The position numbers were made by a program, and so were the translations under genes. From positions 620,001 through 684,000 of the forward strand of contig CANMFU010000001.1 in NCBI GenBank assembly GCA_947497295.1: a stretch of 64,000 nt of DNA. The letters run 5' to 3'. Origin of the DNA: an uncultured Roseovarius sp. (GTDB taxonomy: Bacteria > Pseudomonadota > Alphaproteobacteria > Rhodobacterales > Rhodobacteraceae). The notes beneath the pieces are model-generated. The model ran no database searches, was not told where the DNA came from, and saw only the letters and a list, made by a program, of their open reading frames with translations. Of this stretch, positions 55,107-63,532 are shown in pieces (positions within the stretch are counted from its first letter, which is position 1; each line of letters opens with the position of its first letter).

Positions 55107-55862
55107 GTGAGCGGCAGTATGGCAAATGATAGCACACTGGTCTGCGTCACATGGAACGTCCACCGCGCGCGGGGGGCGGATGGCCGTGTTGATGCGTCCC
55201 GTGTTGCGGCGGCGATCGAGGCCGCGATCGTGCCGCGCGGCCCTGATGTGCTGGCCTTGCAGGAGGCCGATGGCGATTGTCCGCCGCATGCCAGTATCCT
55301 CGACATAGTCCGCATCGGACAGGCGACCGGATTGCGATATGTGCATGATGTACCGGCCTTGCGCTGGGGCCCGGCCAGCGATGGTTTTCTCGGGACGATC
55401 TTGTGGGTGCATCCCCGGTTTGAGCAGACCCACGCCGATGTCATCGACCTGCCGGGCCATTGCCACCGCGGCGCCATTGCCGTGGAGCTGAGGGACAATG
55501 GCCATGCGTTTCGGGTCATGTCGATGCATCTGTCGCTCGGCCAGCCGCTGCGCATGGCGCAGACCCGCATTCTTGGGCAATATCTGACGCGGCGCCCGCC
55601 GATGCAGACCGTGATCCTTGGCGACTTGAACGAATGGCGTCCCTGGGGCGGCGCTGCCTTGGGGCGCGCGATGCTAGGCCGGCGGTTTTACGGCCCGGTC
55701 CGGCGGTCGTTTCCGGCGCGCTGGCCGCTTTTGCCGCTCAACCGTATTCTGACGGACCGGGCGGGCGCTGTGCGCAACGCTAGGGTTCTGGGCCATCCCG
55801 CCACCACCGGTGCATCCGACCACCGGCCACTGGCGGCGCAAGTGTCGCTAGGCGGCAAATGA
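55107..55862 (+). CDS. Endonuclease/exonuclease/phosphatase family protein (first gene of operon)
   Basis: A 251-residue EEP hydrolase with TWNVHRARGADGRVD (Asn ligand), ALQEADGDCPPHA (catalytic Glu), VMSMHLSLG, ILGDLNEWRPWGG and the closing SDHRPLAAQVSL. It has no signal peptide, so it acts in the cytoplasm or at the membrane's inner face. GTG 55107 has AAGGG six bases upstream; ATG 55119 is an alternative. The next gene, a CDP-alcohol phosphatidyltransferase, overlaps by four bases. In that company a phospholipid or sugar-phosphate diester is a likelier substrate than DNA, but this is inference. Confidence 0.85.
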   Translation: MSGSMANDSTLVCVTWNVHRARGADGRVDASRVAAAIEAAIVPRGPDVLALQEADGDCPPHASILDIVRIGQATGLRYVHDVPALRWGPASDGFLGTILWVHPRFEQTHADVIDLPGHCHRGAIAVELRDNGHAFRVMSMHLSLGQPLRMAQTRILGQYLTRRPPMQTVILGDLNEWRPWGGAALGRAMLGRRFYGPVRRSFPARWPLLPLNRILTDRAGAVRNARVLGHPATTGASDHRPLAAQVSLGGK

Positions 55863-56575
55863 CGGCGCGCGCCGCCCCATTCGCCGGACATCCCGCCGTA
55901 ATATTTGGCGTGCTGTCCGCCATATTGCTGGCGGGCGTCTGGGCCGTGTCTGCGCGGGTCTATTCCACCGCTGTTGTGCCTGCCTGGCTGTTTGCTGTTA
56001 TCGCATTTGTTGCGGGCGCTGGACTGATCCGCCACTACGTTCATCCGTCGCTTGGTGCGTGCAATGTGGTCACGCTGATGCGGGCCGCGCTGGTGTGTCT
56101 CCTTGCCGGGGCTATCGTAATGCCGCCCGCGACCGATGCTGCTGCATGGATATTGTGTGCGGTTGCGTCGCTGACCTTGGCAATGGACGGGATCGATGGC
56201 TGGCTGGCACGTCGAAGCGGATTGGCGAGCGGATTCGGCGCGCGCTTTGATATGGAGATCGACGCCCTGCTCGGCGCCGTTCTGTCGCTGATCGTGTGGC
56301 AGGCCGGGGCGGGGGCAGTTGTGGCCGTTTTCCTGCTTGGCTTTATGCGCTATATTTTTGTGATGGCGACGTGGATCTGGCCATGGCTGGCGGCGCCGTT
56401 GCCTGAAAATATGCGGCGCAAGACTGTCTGCGTCATCCAGATCGCGGCTTTGATCATTCTTTTGGTGCCGATCCTGCCCAGCGGCGTCTTCGCCCTGGTC
56501 GCCTATGGCGCTGCAGGCCTTCTTGGGTGGTCGTTCGCCGTTGATATTACGCATCTGTGGCGGGACCGGGTATGA
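55859..56575 (+). CDS. CDP-alcohol phosphatidyltransferase family protein
   Basis: A 238-residue membrane protein with about six helices. It carries a perfect CDP-alcohol phosphotransferase motif DG-x2-AR-x8-G-x3-D-x3-D, with Asp113, Gly114, Ala117, Arg118, Gly127, Asp131 and Asp135, in the text MDGIDGWLARRSGLASGFGARF. Such enzymes join a CDP-activated lipid or polyol to an alcohol with release of CMP. The protein does not resemble PgsA or PssA closely enough for a name. It overlaps both neighbours by four bases (ATGA), so its product is surely part of the same pathway. Confidence 0.9.
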   Translation: MTARAAPFAGHPAVIFGVLSAILLAGVWAVSARVYSTAVVPAWLFAVIAFVAGAGLIRHYVHPSLGACNVVTLMRAALVCLLAGAIVMPPATDAAAWILCAVASLTLAMDGIDGWLARRSGLASGFGARFDMEIDALLGAVLSLIVWQAGAGAVVAVFLLGFMRYIFVMATWIWPWLAAPLPENMRRKTVCVIQIAALIILLVPILPSGVFALVAYGAAGLLGWSFAVDITHLWRDRV

Positions 56576-58182
56576 GGCGCGCTGCTGGTCTCGCGATCGC
56601 TGCCGCATTGCTGTTCGGCGCGCTGATCCTGCCTAATCGTCCCGGCACCATGAGCCTGTCAGTGGCCGCGCAGTTCCCGCTGGAGTTTCTGGTGCTGATC
56701 CTTGGGATGGTGGCACTTGGTGGCTGGGTATGGACGCGGCGGTTTGTGCCGCCGGTCACAGCCGCCGTCCTGCTGATCGTGGTGTTCGTCAAACTGGCCG
56801 ATATGGCCATGTTCGCGGCCTACAACCGGCCGTTCAATCCATTGCTGGATGTGTTCCTGATCAAGGCAGGCTCGGGTTTGCTGCAGGGCAGCATCGGCAC
56901 CGTCGGTGTCGTGCTGGCGTGGATCGGAGCGGTCATATTTCTGGTCGCCGTATTTGTGGCGCTATGGTGGGCGCTGGGCCGGTGGGCCCGGATTACCGCC
57001 CGCAGGTCGACACGGATCGCCGCGGGGGGCGTCGCAACGATATGCGCGGCCCTTGCACTGGCGGGCGCGGGTCAAAGCCTGAAGTGGTGGGATCTGCCGC
57101 AAAATCCCCCCGGCACTTCGTTCACGACACGCCTGATGCTGGGCAGGGGAACAGATTTCGCGGCGACTGCGGCTGACCTGACTGCGTTCCGGGCGACGGC
57201 ATCGGCCGATCCCTATGGGGACGCCAGCGGATTGTTCGACCTGATCGGGGACCGTGACGTCCTTATCATCTACATAGAAAGCTATGGGCGGACCAGCATC
57301 GACAACCCGCTATATGCGCCAACCCATATCCCCACCCTGCGCGCCGCCGAGGCAGAGATTGCGCAGGCCGGATTGTCAATGCGCAGCGGCTGGCTGGGTG
57401 CGCCGACAGCGGGCGGGCAAAGCTGGCTGTCACACGGGACCATGTTTTCGGGTCTGTGGACGACCAATCAGGGCCGTTATAACGCCATGTTGACAGCCGG
57501 GCGGCGCACTCTGTTTCACCTTGCCGCCGAAGCCGGGTTTCGCACCGTGGCGGTGATGCCTGCGATCACCATTGCCTGGCCGGAAAGCAGCCTGATGGGG
57601 TTCGAGACGATCCTTGAGGCGGATGACATGGGGTATGACGGCACCGGGTTTGGCTGGGTCACCATGCCGGACCAGTATACCCTTGCTGCGTTCCCGGACC
57701 TGATCGGCGACGATCCGCGCCGCGACTTCATCCAGATCGCGCTGATATCGTCGCATGCGCCGTGGACGCCGGTGGCGCAGATGGTCGCATGGGATGTGGC
57801 GGCGGACGGCCCTGTCTATAATGCGATGGCAAATGCAGGCCCCACCCCCCGCGAGGTATGGAGTGATCATGACACCGTTCGCGATCATTACCGCCAGTCG
57901 ATCGACTATTCGTTGCAGGCCGCCATGGGCTTTGCCGCGCGGCAGGGAGCTTTGGCCCCGCTTATCCTGATCCTTGGCGATCATCCGCCCGCCGGTCTGG
58001 TCAGCCAGATCGACGGAGTTGATGTGCCCGCACATCTGATCGGCCCGGCGGACCTGCTGGCGCGCATCGATGGCTGGGGCTGGACACCGGGGCTGATCCC
58101 GGCGGCGGATGTGCCGTCGCACCGGATGGACGGCTTTCGGGACAGGTTCATCGCGGCGTTCACGACAGGGTTAGGGGGCTAG
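56572..58182 (+). CDS. Sulfatase / LTA-synthase-like membrane enzyme
   Basis: A 536-residue protein. About five hydrophobic segments occupy the first 200 residues (for example AGLAIAAALLFGALILP and VGVVLAWIGAVIFLVAVFVALWW). An extracytoplasmic alkaline-phosphatase-superfamily domain follows. Its metal site includes Glu236 in LIIYIESYGRT and Asp470-His471 in LILGDHPPAG; a nucleophile may lie in TAGGQSWLSHGTMFSG. The CxPxR sulfatase motif is absent, so transfer of a phospho-alcohol head group, as in LTA synthase or phosphoethanolamine transferases, is likelier than sulfate removal. ATG 56572 overlaps the preceding stop. Confidence 0.8.
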   Translation: MRRAAGLAIAAALLFGALILPNRPGTMSLSVAAQFPLEFLVLILGMVALGGWVWTRRFVPPVTAAVLLIVVFVKLADMAMFAAYNRPFNPLLDVFLIKAGSGLLQGSIGTVGVVLAWIGAVIFLVAVFVALWWALGRWARITARRSTRIAAGGVATICAALALAGAGQSLKWWDLPQNPPGTSFTTRLMLGRGTDFAATAADLTAFRATASADPYGDASGLFDLIGDRDVLIIYIESYGRTSIDNPLYAPTHIPTLRAAEAEIAQAGLSMRSGWLGAPTAGGQSWLSHGTMFSGLWTTNQGRYNAMLTAGRRTLFHLAAEAGFRTVAVMPAITIAWPESSLMGFETILEADDMGYDGTGFGWVTMPDQYTLAAFPDLIGDDPRRDFIQIALISSHAPWTPVAQMVAWDVAADGPVYNAMANAGPTPREVWSDHDTVRDHYRQSIDYSLQAAMGFAARQGALAPLILILGDHPPAGLVSQIDGVDVPAHLIGPADLLARIDGWGWTPGLIPAADVPSHRMDGFRDRFIAAFTTGLGG

Positions 58183-58185
58183 ACT

Positions 58186-59085
58186 ATGCGGCGGCGCCTT
58201 TTTCGGTTGATTGTTTCCCTGAGCGTCATCGGCATATTGCTGGCGGTGGTCGACCTTCGCGAGCTTGCGGCACGCCTGCGTGGCGCGGATTTGCGCTGGT
58301 TGGCCGTGTCGGTGACGGGTATCGCGGCGATCACCTGTCTTTCCGCCCTGCGGTGGACATGGGTCGCGCGCGACCTTGGCCTGCGGCTGGGCTACCGGCG
58401 TGCGCTGCGCGAGTATTTTGTCGCAAGCCTTGTCAATCAGGTTGCGCCCGGGGGCATCGTCGGCGATGTGGCCCGCGCGGTGCGGCTGACCGGCGGCAGC
58501 GATTTGCGCCGCGCGGCGCAATCGGTGGTTATCGAACGGGTGATCGGGCAGGTCGCGACGCTGGCAGTTTTGGCTGTCGGGCTGGCTGTGTCGCTGGCCG
58601 TGCCGGGCGGGATCGTCTGGCCATGGTGGACGGGCTGGGGTGCCGTGCTGCTGGTCATCTCCGCCGGGGCGCTGATCGCGTGGTGCGGCTCTGACACGTC
58701 CCGATCTGCATTTTTCGCACCGCTTGGGTCTGCGCTGTGCGGCCTGCGCCAGATCGCATTGGCATTGCTGATCGTGGGTCTTTTGAGCTTCAGTTTTTAC
58801 ACCTGCGCCCGCGCGGTAGGAACCGTCCTGCCGCCGGCTGCGTTCTTTACCATTATTCCATTGGTGCTGACGGCAATGATGATACCCTTGTCAATCGGAG
58901 GCTGGGGGTGGCGCGAAGGGGCGGCGGCGGCGCTGTTTCCGCTGGCAGGTGCGAGTGCTGCCGAAGGTATCGCGACCGGAATCGCCTACGGCGCATCCAT
59001 GCTGATCGCGGCCTTGCCCGCTGTTGTTTTTGTTATGTGGGGTGCGCGCGTGCCTGATGCTGAACACCTCACGAAACCATCCTGA
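58186..59085 (+). CDS. Flippase-like protein of the LPG-synthase transmembrane family (UPF0104)
   Basis: A 299-residue membrane protein with about eight helices and the family pattern LRWTWVARDLGLRLGYRRALREYFVASLVNQVAPGGIVGDVARAVRL in outline. It corresponds to the membrane half of lysylphosphatidylglycerol synthase without the aminoacyltransferase half. Such proteins are thought to flip lipid products across the membrane. It starts three bases after the previous gene's stop. The family role and neighbourhood suggest it moves the lipid made by the CDP-alcohol transferase. Confidence 0.85.
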   Translation: MRRRLFRLIVSLSVIGILLAVVDLRELAARLRGADLRWLAVSVTGIAAITCLSALRWTWVARDLGLRLGYRRALREYFVASLVNQVAPGGIVGDVARAVRLTGGSDLRRAAQSVVIERVIGQVATLAVLAVGLAVSLAVPGGIVWPWWTGWGAVLLVISAGALIAWCGSDTSRSAFFAPLGSALCGLRQIALALLIVGLLSFSFYTCARAVGTVLPPAAFFTIIPLVLTAMMIPLSIGGWGWREGAAAALFPLAGASAAEGIATGIAYGASMLIAALPAVVFVMWGARVPDAEHLTKPS

Positions 59086-59098
59086 TCCCGGAGACGAT

Positions 59099-60094
59099 AT
59101 GACATCACTCATCCCCCTGACCCGCCGCCGCCTTTTGGGCGTTGGCGCCGCGACCATCGGGCTGGGCGCTGTCGGCCTGCGGCCTGCGGTGGCACAGAAC
59201 GCGGAGGTGGCATTGCAACTGTCGTGGCTGCACTCGGTCCAGTTCGCCGGAAGCTATATCGCGCAGCAGCAGGGGTATTGGGAGAATGAGGGGCTGAAGG
59301 TTTCGCTGAATACCGGCGGACCCAACGCGCCGGTCGAGCCGCCGGTGGTCGCCGGTACTGCGCTCATGGGCATATCTGCCGCCGATTATGCTTCTGCCGC
59401 CGTTGCGCAGGGGGCACCGTTCAGGATCGTCGCCGTCGCCATGAAGAGGAACCCCTTCGCCATTGCTTCGCTGCCCGCAAATCCGGTCCAAAGGCCCGCC
59501 GATCTGGTGGGCAAACGTATCGGGATGGCGGTCGCCAACACGCCAGTTTTGCGGGCCCTGTGCGCGCTGAACGACGTCGATATCGCGGGGATCGAGATCG
59601 TACCGACGCAGTATGACGCGGCACCACTTGTGAACGGTCAGGTCGATTGCCTGCTGTGCTGGGCGACGGACCTGCCTGTCGCGATGGCGATACAGGGCAT
59701 CGACAGCACCACGATGCTGATGGCTGATTACGGCTATGCCGTTCATTCGCAGGCCTATATCGTGACCGAGGACAGCATCGCGAACCGCCGGGCCGAGATC
59801 GTGGGGCTGCTGCGCGGCGAAGTGCAGGGATGGGAAGACTACAACGCCGACACAGCCGCTGCCGCGGCTTTGACGGTGGCAATGTTCCCTGATGCAGGGC
59901 TCGACCTTGCAACGCAGGAAGAGCAGGCCCGGCGCTTGCGTCCCCTGATGTTTCCTTACGGGGACGAGACGCGCTTTGGCTGGTTCACCGATGACAGCGT
60001 TGCCGCGAATATCGAGACGCTGGCCTTGCTGGATCGCGGCGCGAATGCAGATCTGTGGGACCGCTCGCTTCTTGAAGAGGCCTATGCAGGATAG
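59099..60094 (+). CDS. ABC transporter substrate-binding protein, NMT1/THI5-like, Tat signal
   Basis: A 331-residue periplasmic protein. MTSLIPLTRRRLLGVGAATI is a twin-arginine-type signal with cleavage near AVAQNAE. The mature part begins VALQLSWLHSVQFAGSYIAQQQGYWENEGL, the NMT1/THI5 pattern. It binds a small planar molecule in relatives (pyrimidine precursor of thiamine, riboflavin, nitrate, sulfonates). No thiamine or FMN riboswitch is visible upstream. ATG 59099 is chosen because the signal peptide starts there, with GAGA nearby. It overlaps the ATPase gene by 11 bases. Confidence 0.88.
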   Translation: MTSLIPLTRRRLLGVGAATIGLGAVGLRPAVAQNAEVALQLSWLHSVQFAGSYIAQQQGYWENEGLKVSLNTGGPNAPVEPPVVAGTALMGISAADYASAAVAQGAPFRIVAVAMKRNPFAIASLPANPVQRPADLVGKRIGMAVANTPVLRALCALNDVDIAGIEIVPTQYDAAPLVNGQVDCLLCWATDLPVAMAIQGIDSTTMLMADYGYAVHSQAYIVTEDSIANRRAEIVGLLRGEVQGWEDYNADTAAAAALTVAMFPDAGLDLATQEEQARRLRPLMFPYGDETRFGWFTDDSVAANIETLALLDRGANADLWDRSLLEEAYAG

Positions 60095-60836
60095 CATCAT
60101 AAAAGGACGCGACGTCGTCTGCACCGGGCTGTCAAAGGTGTTTGGCGGCAGGCCGCCGGTGGACGCGCTTTGCCCGATCGATCTCACTTTCCGGGCGGGC
60201 GAAACCACGGCGCTTGTCGGGCCGTCGGGATGCGGGAAATCGACCCTGTTGCGCCTGATCGCGGGGTTGGAAGTGCCGACGGAGGGGTCGGTGCGCATCG
60301 GGGGTGAAACCCCGGCAGAACTGGCCCGGCGCGGCGGGATCGGGATGGCGTTTCAGGACGCATCCCTTTTGCCGTGGCGCAGCGTGCACAGCAACGTATC
60401 GCTTGCCTTGCGGCTGGCGCGACAGAGCGGCGACGCCGGCGCGGTGGATCGCCTTATTGCGCTTGTCGGTCTGGACGGTTTTGCCGGGGCGCGGCCAGCG
60501 GCCCTGTCCGGCGGGATGCGCCAGCGCGCCGCGATTGCGCGCTGCCTCGTCACGGCGCCAGACCTTGTCCTGCTGGATGAGCCATTCGGCGCGGTCGATG
60601 AATTGACCCGCGCGCGCCTTGGCGCTGAACTGCCGCCGCTATGGCGCGACCGCGGCACGACCGCGATCCTTGTGACCCATTCGGTCCGCGAGGCGGTCAC
60701 CCTGTCAGACCGCGTTATCGTCCTGTCCCGGCGTCCGGGGCGTGTAGTGGCGGACATCACATCTTCGGGCCTGGGCGCAGAAGATATCGCAGCAGGGGTC
60801 GAGGCTGTTACCGACGCCCTGTTAAACCTCACATGA
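60084..60836 (+). CDS. ABC transporter ATP-binding protein
   Basis: A 250-residue ATPase of the nitrate/sulfonate/thiamine-precursor importer type. Walker A GPSGCGKST, Q-loop FQDASLLPWRSV (the PWR form typical of this type), signature LSGGMRQRAAIAR, Walker B VLLDEPFGAVDELTR and switch His in VTHSVREAV are all present. It overlaps the binding-protein gene upstream and the permease downstream (ATGA). Confidence 0.93.
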   Translation: MQDSIIKGRDVVCTGLSKVFGGRPPVDALCPIDLTFRAGETTALVGPSGCGKSTLLRLIAGLEVPTEGSVRIGGETPAELARRGGIGMAFQDASLLPWRSVHSNVSLALRLARQSGDAGAVDRLIALVGLDGFAGARPAALSGGMRQRAAIARCLVTAPDLVLLDEPFGAVDELTRARLGAELPPLWRDRGTTAILVTHSVREAVTLSDRVIVLSRRPGRVVADITSSGLGAEDIAAGVEAVTDALLNLT

Positions 60837-62371
60837 GCGCCCGTACCCTTCTTGCGATACTGAGCGCGCTTGGGGCGTTGGCGCTGTGGCAGGCTCTGTT
60901 CATGCTCAATTCAGACAGCCTGGTCATTGCGGGGCCGGTCGATGTCGCCCGCTGGTTGACCGCGAATGCCGGCCTTGTCGGGCGCGCTGCACGCACCACA
61001 GTGCTTGCGGCGCTGTGGGGGTTTGTCTGGGGAAACCTTGCGGCAATCCTGATGGCCGCGTTTGTTGTTGTTCTGCCGCGAACCGAGCGTTTCATGTCCT
61101 TTGCGGCCCTTGTGATTTTCTGCCTGCCATTGGTGGCGACCGGGCCTATCCTGCGCGTCCTCTTTGGCGCGGGGGCGGGGCCGCAGATCACGCTGGCCGC
61201 CCTTGCCGTCTATTTTACGACCTACCTCACGCTTGTCGTGGGGCTGCGCGCGGTGCCGCAAGCGTGGTCCGACCTTGCGCGCCTTTATGGTCGCGGACCC
61301 CTGACCGAGCTTTTTGTGATACGAGCGCGCGCGAGCGTTCCCTACCTGCTGGCCGGGCTGCAAATCGCGGCACCCGCTGCGGTTCTGGGCGCAATGGTGG
61401 GCGAGTTTACCGGCGCGGAGCGCGGGCTTGGCGTCCTGACCCTGCGGGCAATGCGCAGTCTGGATGTCGTGGCGACGTGGGGAATCGCATCGGTGGCCGC
61501 CGCCGTGTCGATGCTGGCGTATCTGGCCATCGGCGCCCTGTCGCGGCTGCGCGGCCAGGGCCCCCCGGTCCTGATCCTCAGCGCTGGGACGCAGGCAGCG
61601 CGGGTGCCAGTTTGGGAACGCGCGGCGATGGCGGTCGGCGTGACGATCGCGCTGCTGCTGGTGTGGCAGATCGCGATGGATGCCTTTGCGCTGTCGCGGT
61701 TCTTTGCCAAGCGGCCCGGTGATGTCTGGGCCTATCTGGCCGAACCGGCGGCCCGCCGCACATTGCTGACCGCCCTCTGGGAGACGTTGATCTGGACGGT
61801 CCCCGGCTATGTCGCGGGGCTGATGCTGGGCGCGGGGCTGGCTGCGGTCGTGACGTTGTTGCCCGGTGCCCGCGCGCTGGTCCTGCCGCTGTCGGTGACG
61901 CTGCGGTCGGTGCCGATCATCACCACCGCGCCGCTGCTGGTTCTGGCGCTGGGGCGTGGGGCGACCGGGACCATTTCCATCGTCGCCGTGATGATCTTTT
62001 TCCCGGCCTTCGTGGCCTGTCTGCATGGGCTGACGCAGACCCCCGGTCAGGTGCGCGATGTCTTTGCCAGCTATGGGGCAGGGCGCTTGCGGCTGCTTGT
62101 TTCGGCGCAGATCCCCGCGATGCTTCCGGCGTTCTTCGCCTCGGCGCGCATGGCAGTGCCTGCCGCCCTTCTGGCGGTGACGACAACCGAATGGCTTGCA
62201 ACCGGGCGGGGCATCGGCACGTTGATGGCGCTGACGGCCAGCACGTCCGACTACAACATGCTGTGGAGTGCCGTTGTCGTCGTGGCCCTCGTTGCGGTAA
62301 CGGCCTATCTATTGGTCGAGGCGGCCGAACGGTGGGTTCTGAGCCGCTATGCAGCAGAGCAGGTGCGATGA
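60833..62371 (+). CDS. ABC transporter permease, two permease domains fused
   Basis: A 512-residue protein with two complete BPD-transporter domains in one chain, each of about six helices. The first begins LLAILSALGALALWQALFML and has the EAA-type loop GLQIAAPAAVLGAMVGEFTGAERGLG. The second begins ERAAMAVGVTIALLLVWQIAMDAF and has SARMAVPAALLAVTTTEWLATGRGIG. In most relatives a single-domain permease forms a homodimer, so the fusion makes a pseudo-dimer. It overlaps the ATPase and the glycosyltransferase genes by four bases each. Confidence 0.9.
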   Translation: MSARTLLAILSALGALALWQALFMLNSDSLVIAGPVDVARWLTANAGLVGRAARTTVLAALWGFVWGNLAAILMAAFVVVLPRTERFMSFAALVIFCLPLVATGPILRVLFGAGAGPQITLAALAVYFTTYLTLVVGLRAVPQAWSDLARLYGRGPLTELFVIRARASVPYLLAGLQIAAPAAVLGAMVGEFTGAERGLGVLTLRAMRSLDVVATWGIASVAAAVSMLAYLAIGALSRLRGQGPPVLILSAGTQAARVPVWERAAMAVGVTIALLLVWQIAMDAFALSRFFAKRPGDVWAYLAEPAARRTLLTALWETLIWTVPGYVAGLMLGAGLAAVVTLLPGARALVLPLSVTLRSVPIITTAPLLVLALGRGATGTISIVAVMIFFPAFVACLHGLTQTPGQVRDVFASYGAGRLRLLVSAQIPAMLPAFFASARMAVPAALLAVTTTEWLATGRGIGTLMALTASTSDYNMLWSAVVVVALVAVTAYLLVEAAERWVLSRYAAEQVR

Positions 62372-63405
62372 AGGCCGTTTTTGCAATTCCGGGCGATATG
62401 CACCGCAAGACCGGCGGCTTCATCTACGAGGCCGAGCTCTGGGCCGCGTTGAACCGCATCGGCTGCGAGACGATGCATCTGGAACTGCCCGACAGCTTCC
62501 CCGACCCGGCGCCACAGGACATGGCTGAAACACTGGCCGCCCTTGGCGCGGTGCCTGCCGGTGCGGCGATCATCCTCGATGGTTTCGTGTCCGCCACCAT
62601 TGATCCGCGCGGGTTGTCGCAATTGGCCGCCCCGGTGATTGCCATAACGCACCATCCGCTGGGCCATGAGACGGGCCTGCACCCAGACCGGGCCGCGATG
62701 CTGATAGCCAAGGAACGGGCCGCGCTTGCAAAGGTGGCGCATGTGGTGGTGCCCAGCCCGCATACAGCTGCTACCTTGCAATCGCATTTCGGTGTGCAGC
62801 GGCATCGGATTTCAGTCGCCCCGCCGGGGTTTGTGAAACCCTGCGGTTTTTCCCCGGCGCCCGAGACGCCGCCGCTGGTCCTGTCGATCGGCCTGCTGGC
62901 CCCGCGCAAGGGCCACGACGTGCTGCTTGAGGCGCTGGCGTCCGTGGACGATCTGCCATGGCGCGCAGAAATCATCGGCCGGCAGCACGACGCTGCGACT
63001 GCGAAGGCGCTGCACGCGCAATGCGCGGCGCTGGGCCTTGGCGCGAGGGTCGCCTTTGTGGGAGAGGTCGACGGCGCTGTGCTTGAGGCGCGGCTGGCGG
63101 CTGCGTCGGTCTTTGCGCTCGCCACCCATTACGAGGGGTATGGCATGGTTTTCGGCGAGGCGATGCTGCGCGGCCTGCCGATCGTGTCCTGCGCCGCAGG
63201 TGCAGTGCCCGACACGGTAGGCGATGCCGGTATTCTTGTGCCGCCGGGCAACGCGGCCGCATTCGGGATGGCCTTGCGGCGCATGCTGGCAGAGCCAGAG
63301 ACCCGTGCCGCCTATGCGCAAGCCTCTGCGAGGCGGGGGGCGGCTTTGCCGACATGGGACGACACTGCGCGGATTGTGGCGGGCGTGGTCGACGCGCTGG
63401 CGTGA
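62368..63405 (+). CDS. Glycosyltransferase family 4 protein (last gene of operon)
   Basis: A 345-residue GT-B glycosyltransferase, probably GT4. The N-terminal half starts MKAVFAIPGDMHRKTGGFIYEAEL. The C-terminal donor-binding half has LSIGLLAPRKGHDVLLEAL, an ExxxxxxxE motif in HYEGYGMVFGEAMLRGLPIV, and GDAGILVPPGN. It lacks a signal peptide. The start overlaps the permease stop (ATGA), so a glycosyltransferase closes an operon that otherwise contains lipid-head-group and ABC-import genes. That points to a glycosylated lipid product, or to sugar-linked uptake. Confidence 0.9.
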   Translation: MKAVFAIPGDMHRKTGGFIYEAELWAALNRIGCETMHLELPDSFPDPAPQDMAETLAALGAVPAGAAIILDGFVSATIDPRGLSQLAAPVIAITHHPLGHETGLHPDRAAMLIAKERAALAKVAHVVVPSPHTAATLQSHFGVQRHRISVAPPGFVKPCGFSPAPETPPLVLSIGLLAPRKGHDVLLEALASVDDLPWRAEIIGRQHDAATAKALHAQCAALGLGARVAFVGEVDGAVLEARLAAASVFALATHYEGYGMVFGEAMLRGLPIVSCAAGAVPDTVGDAGILVPPGNAAAFGMALRRMLAEPETRAAYAQASARRGAALPTWDDTARIVAGVVDALA

Positions 63406-63453
63406 GGGGGATACCGTTCAGACCAGCAATGACCCTCTCGATCCAACGGCACG

Positions 63454-63484
63454 CGCCAAGTGCTCTGGGCGATCCCACTTGGCG
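63454..63484 (+). terminator. First of two tandem hairpins after the operon
   Basis: Perfect 9-bp arms CGCCAAGTG (63454-63462) and CACTTGGCG (63476-63484), 49 bases after the glycosyltransferase stop. No T-run follows. Confidence 0.45.
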
Positions 63485-63503
63485 ACAAGACAGTTCCCAG
63501 CGT

Positions 63504-63532
63504 TGCCGCAGAAGGCGAAAAATTCTGCGGCA
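63504..63532 (+). terminator. Second of two tandem hairpins after the operon
   Basis: Perfect 10-bp arms TGCCGCAGAA (63504-63513) and TTCTGCGGCA (63523-63532) with a nine-base A-rich loop. GTTTG and then an A-run follow, so it is not a classic terminator in either direction, but the pair of strong hairpins probably marks the end of the operon transcript. Confidence 0.45.
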
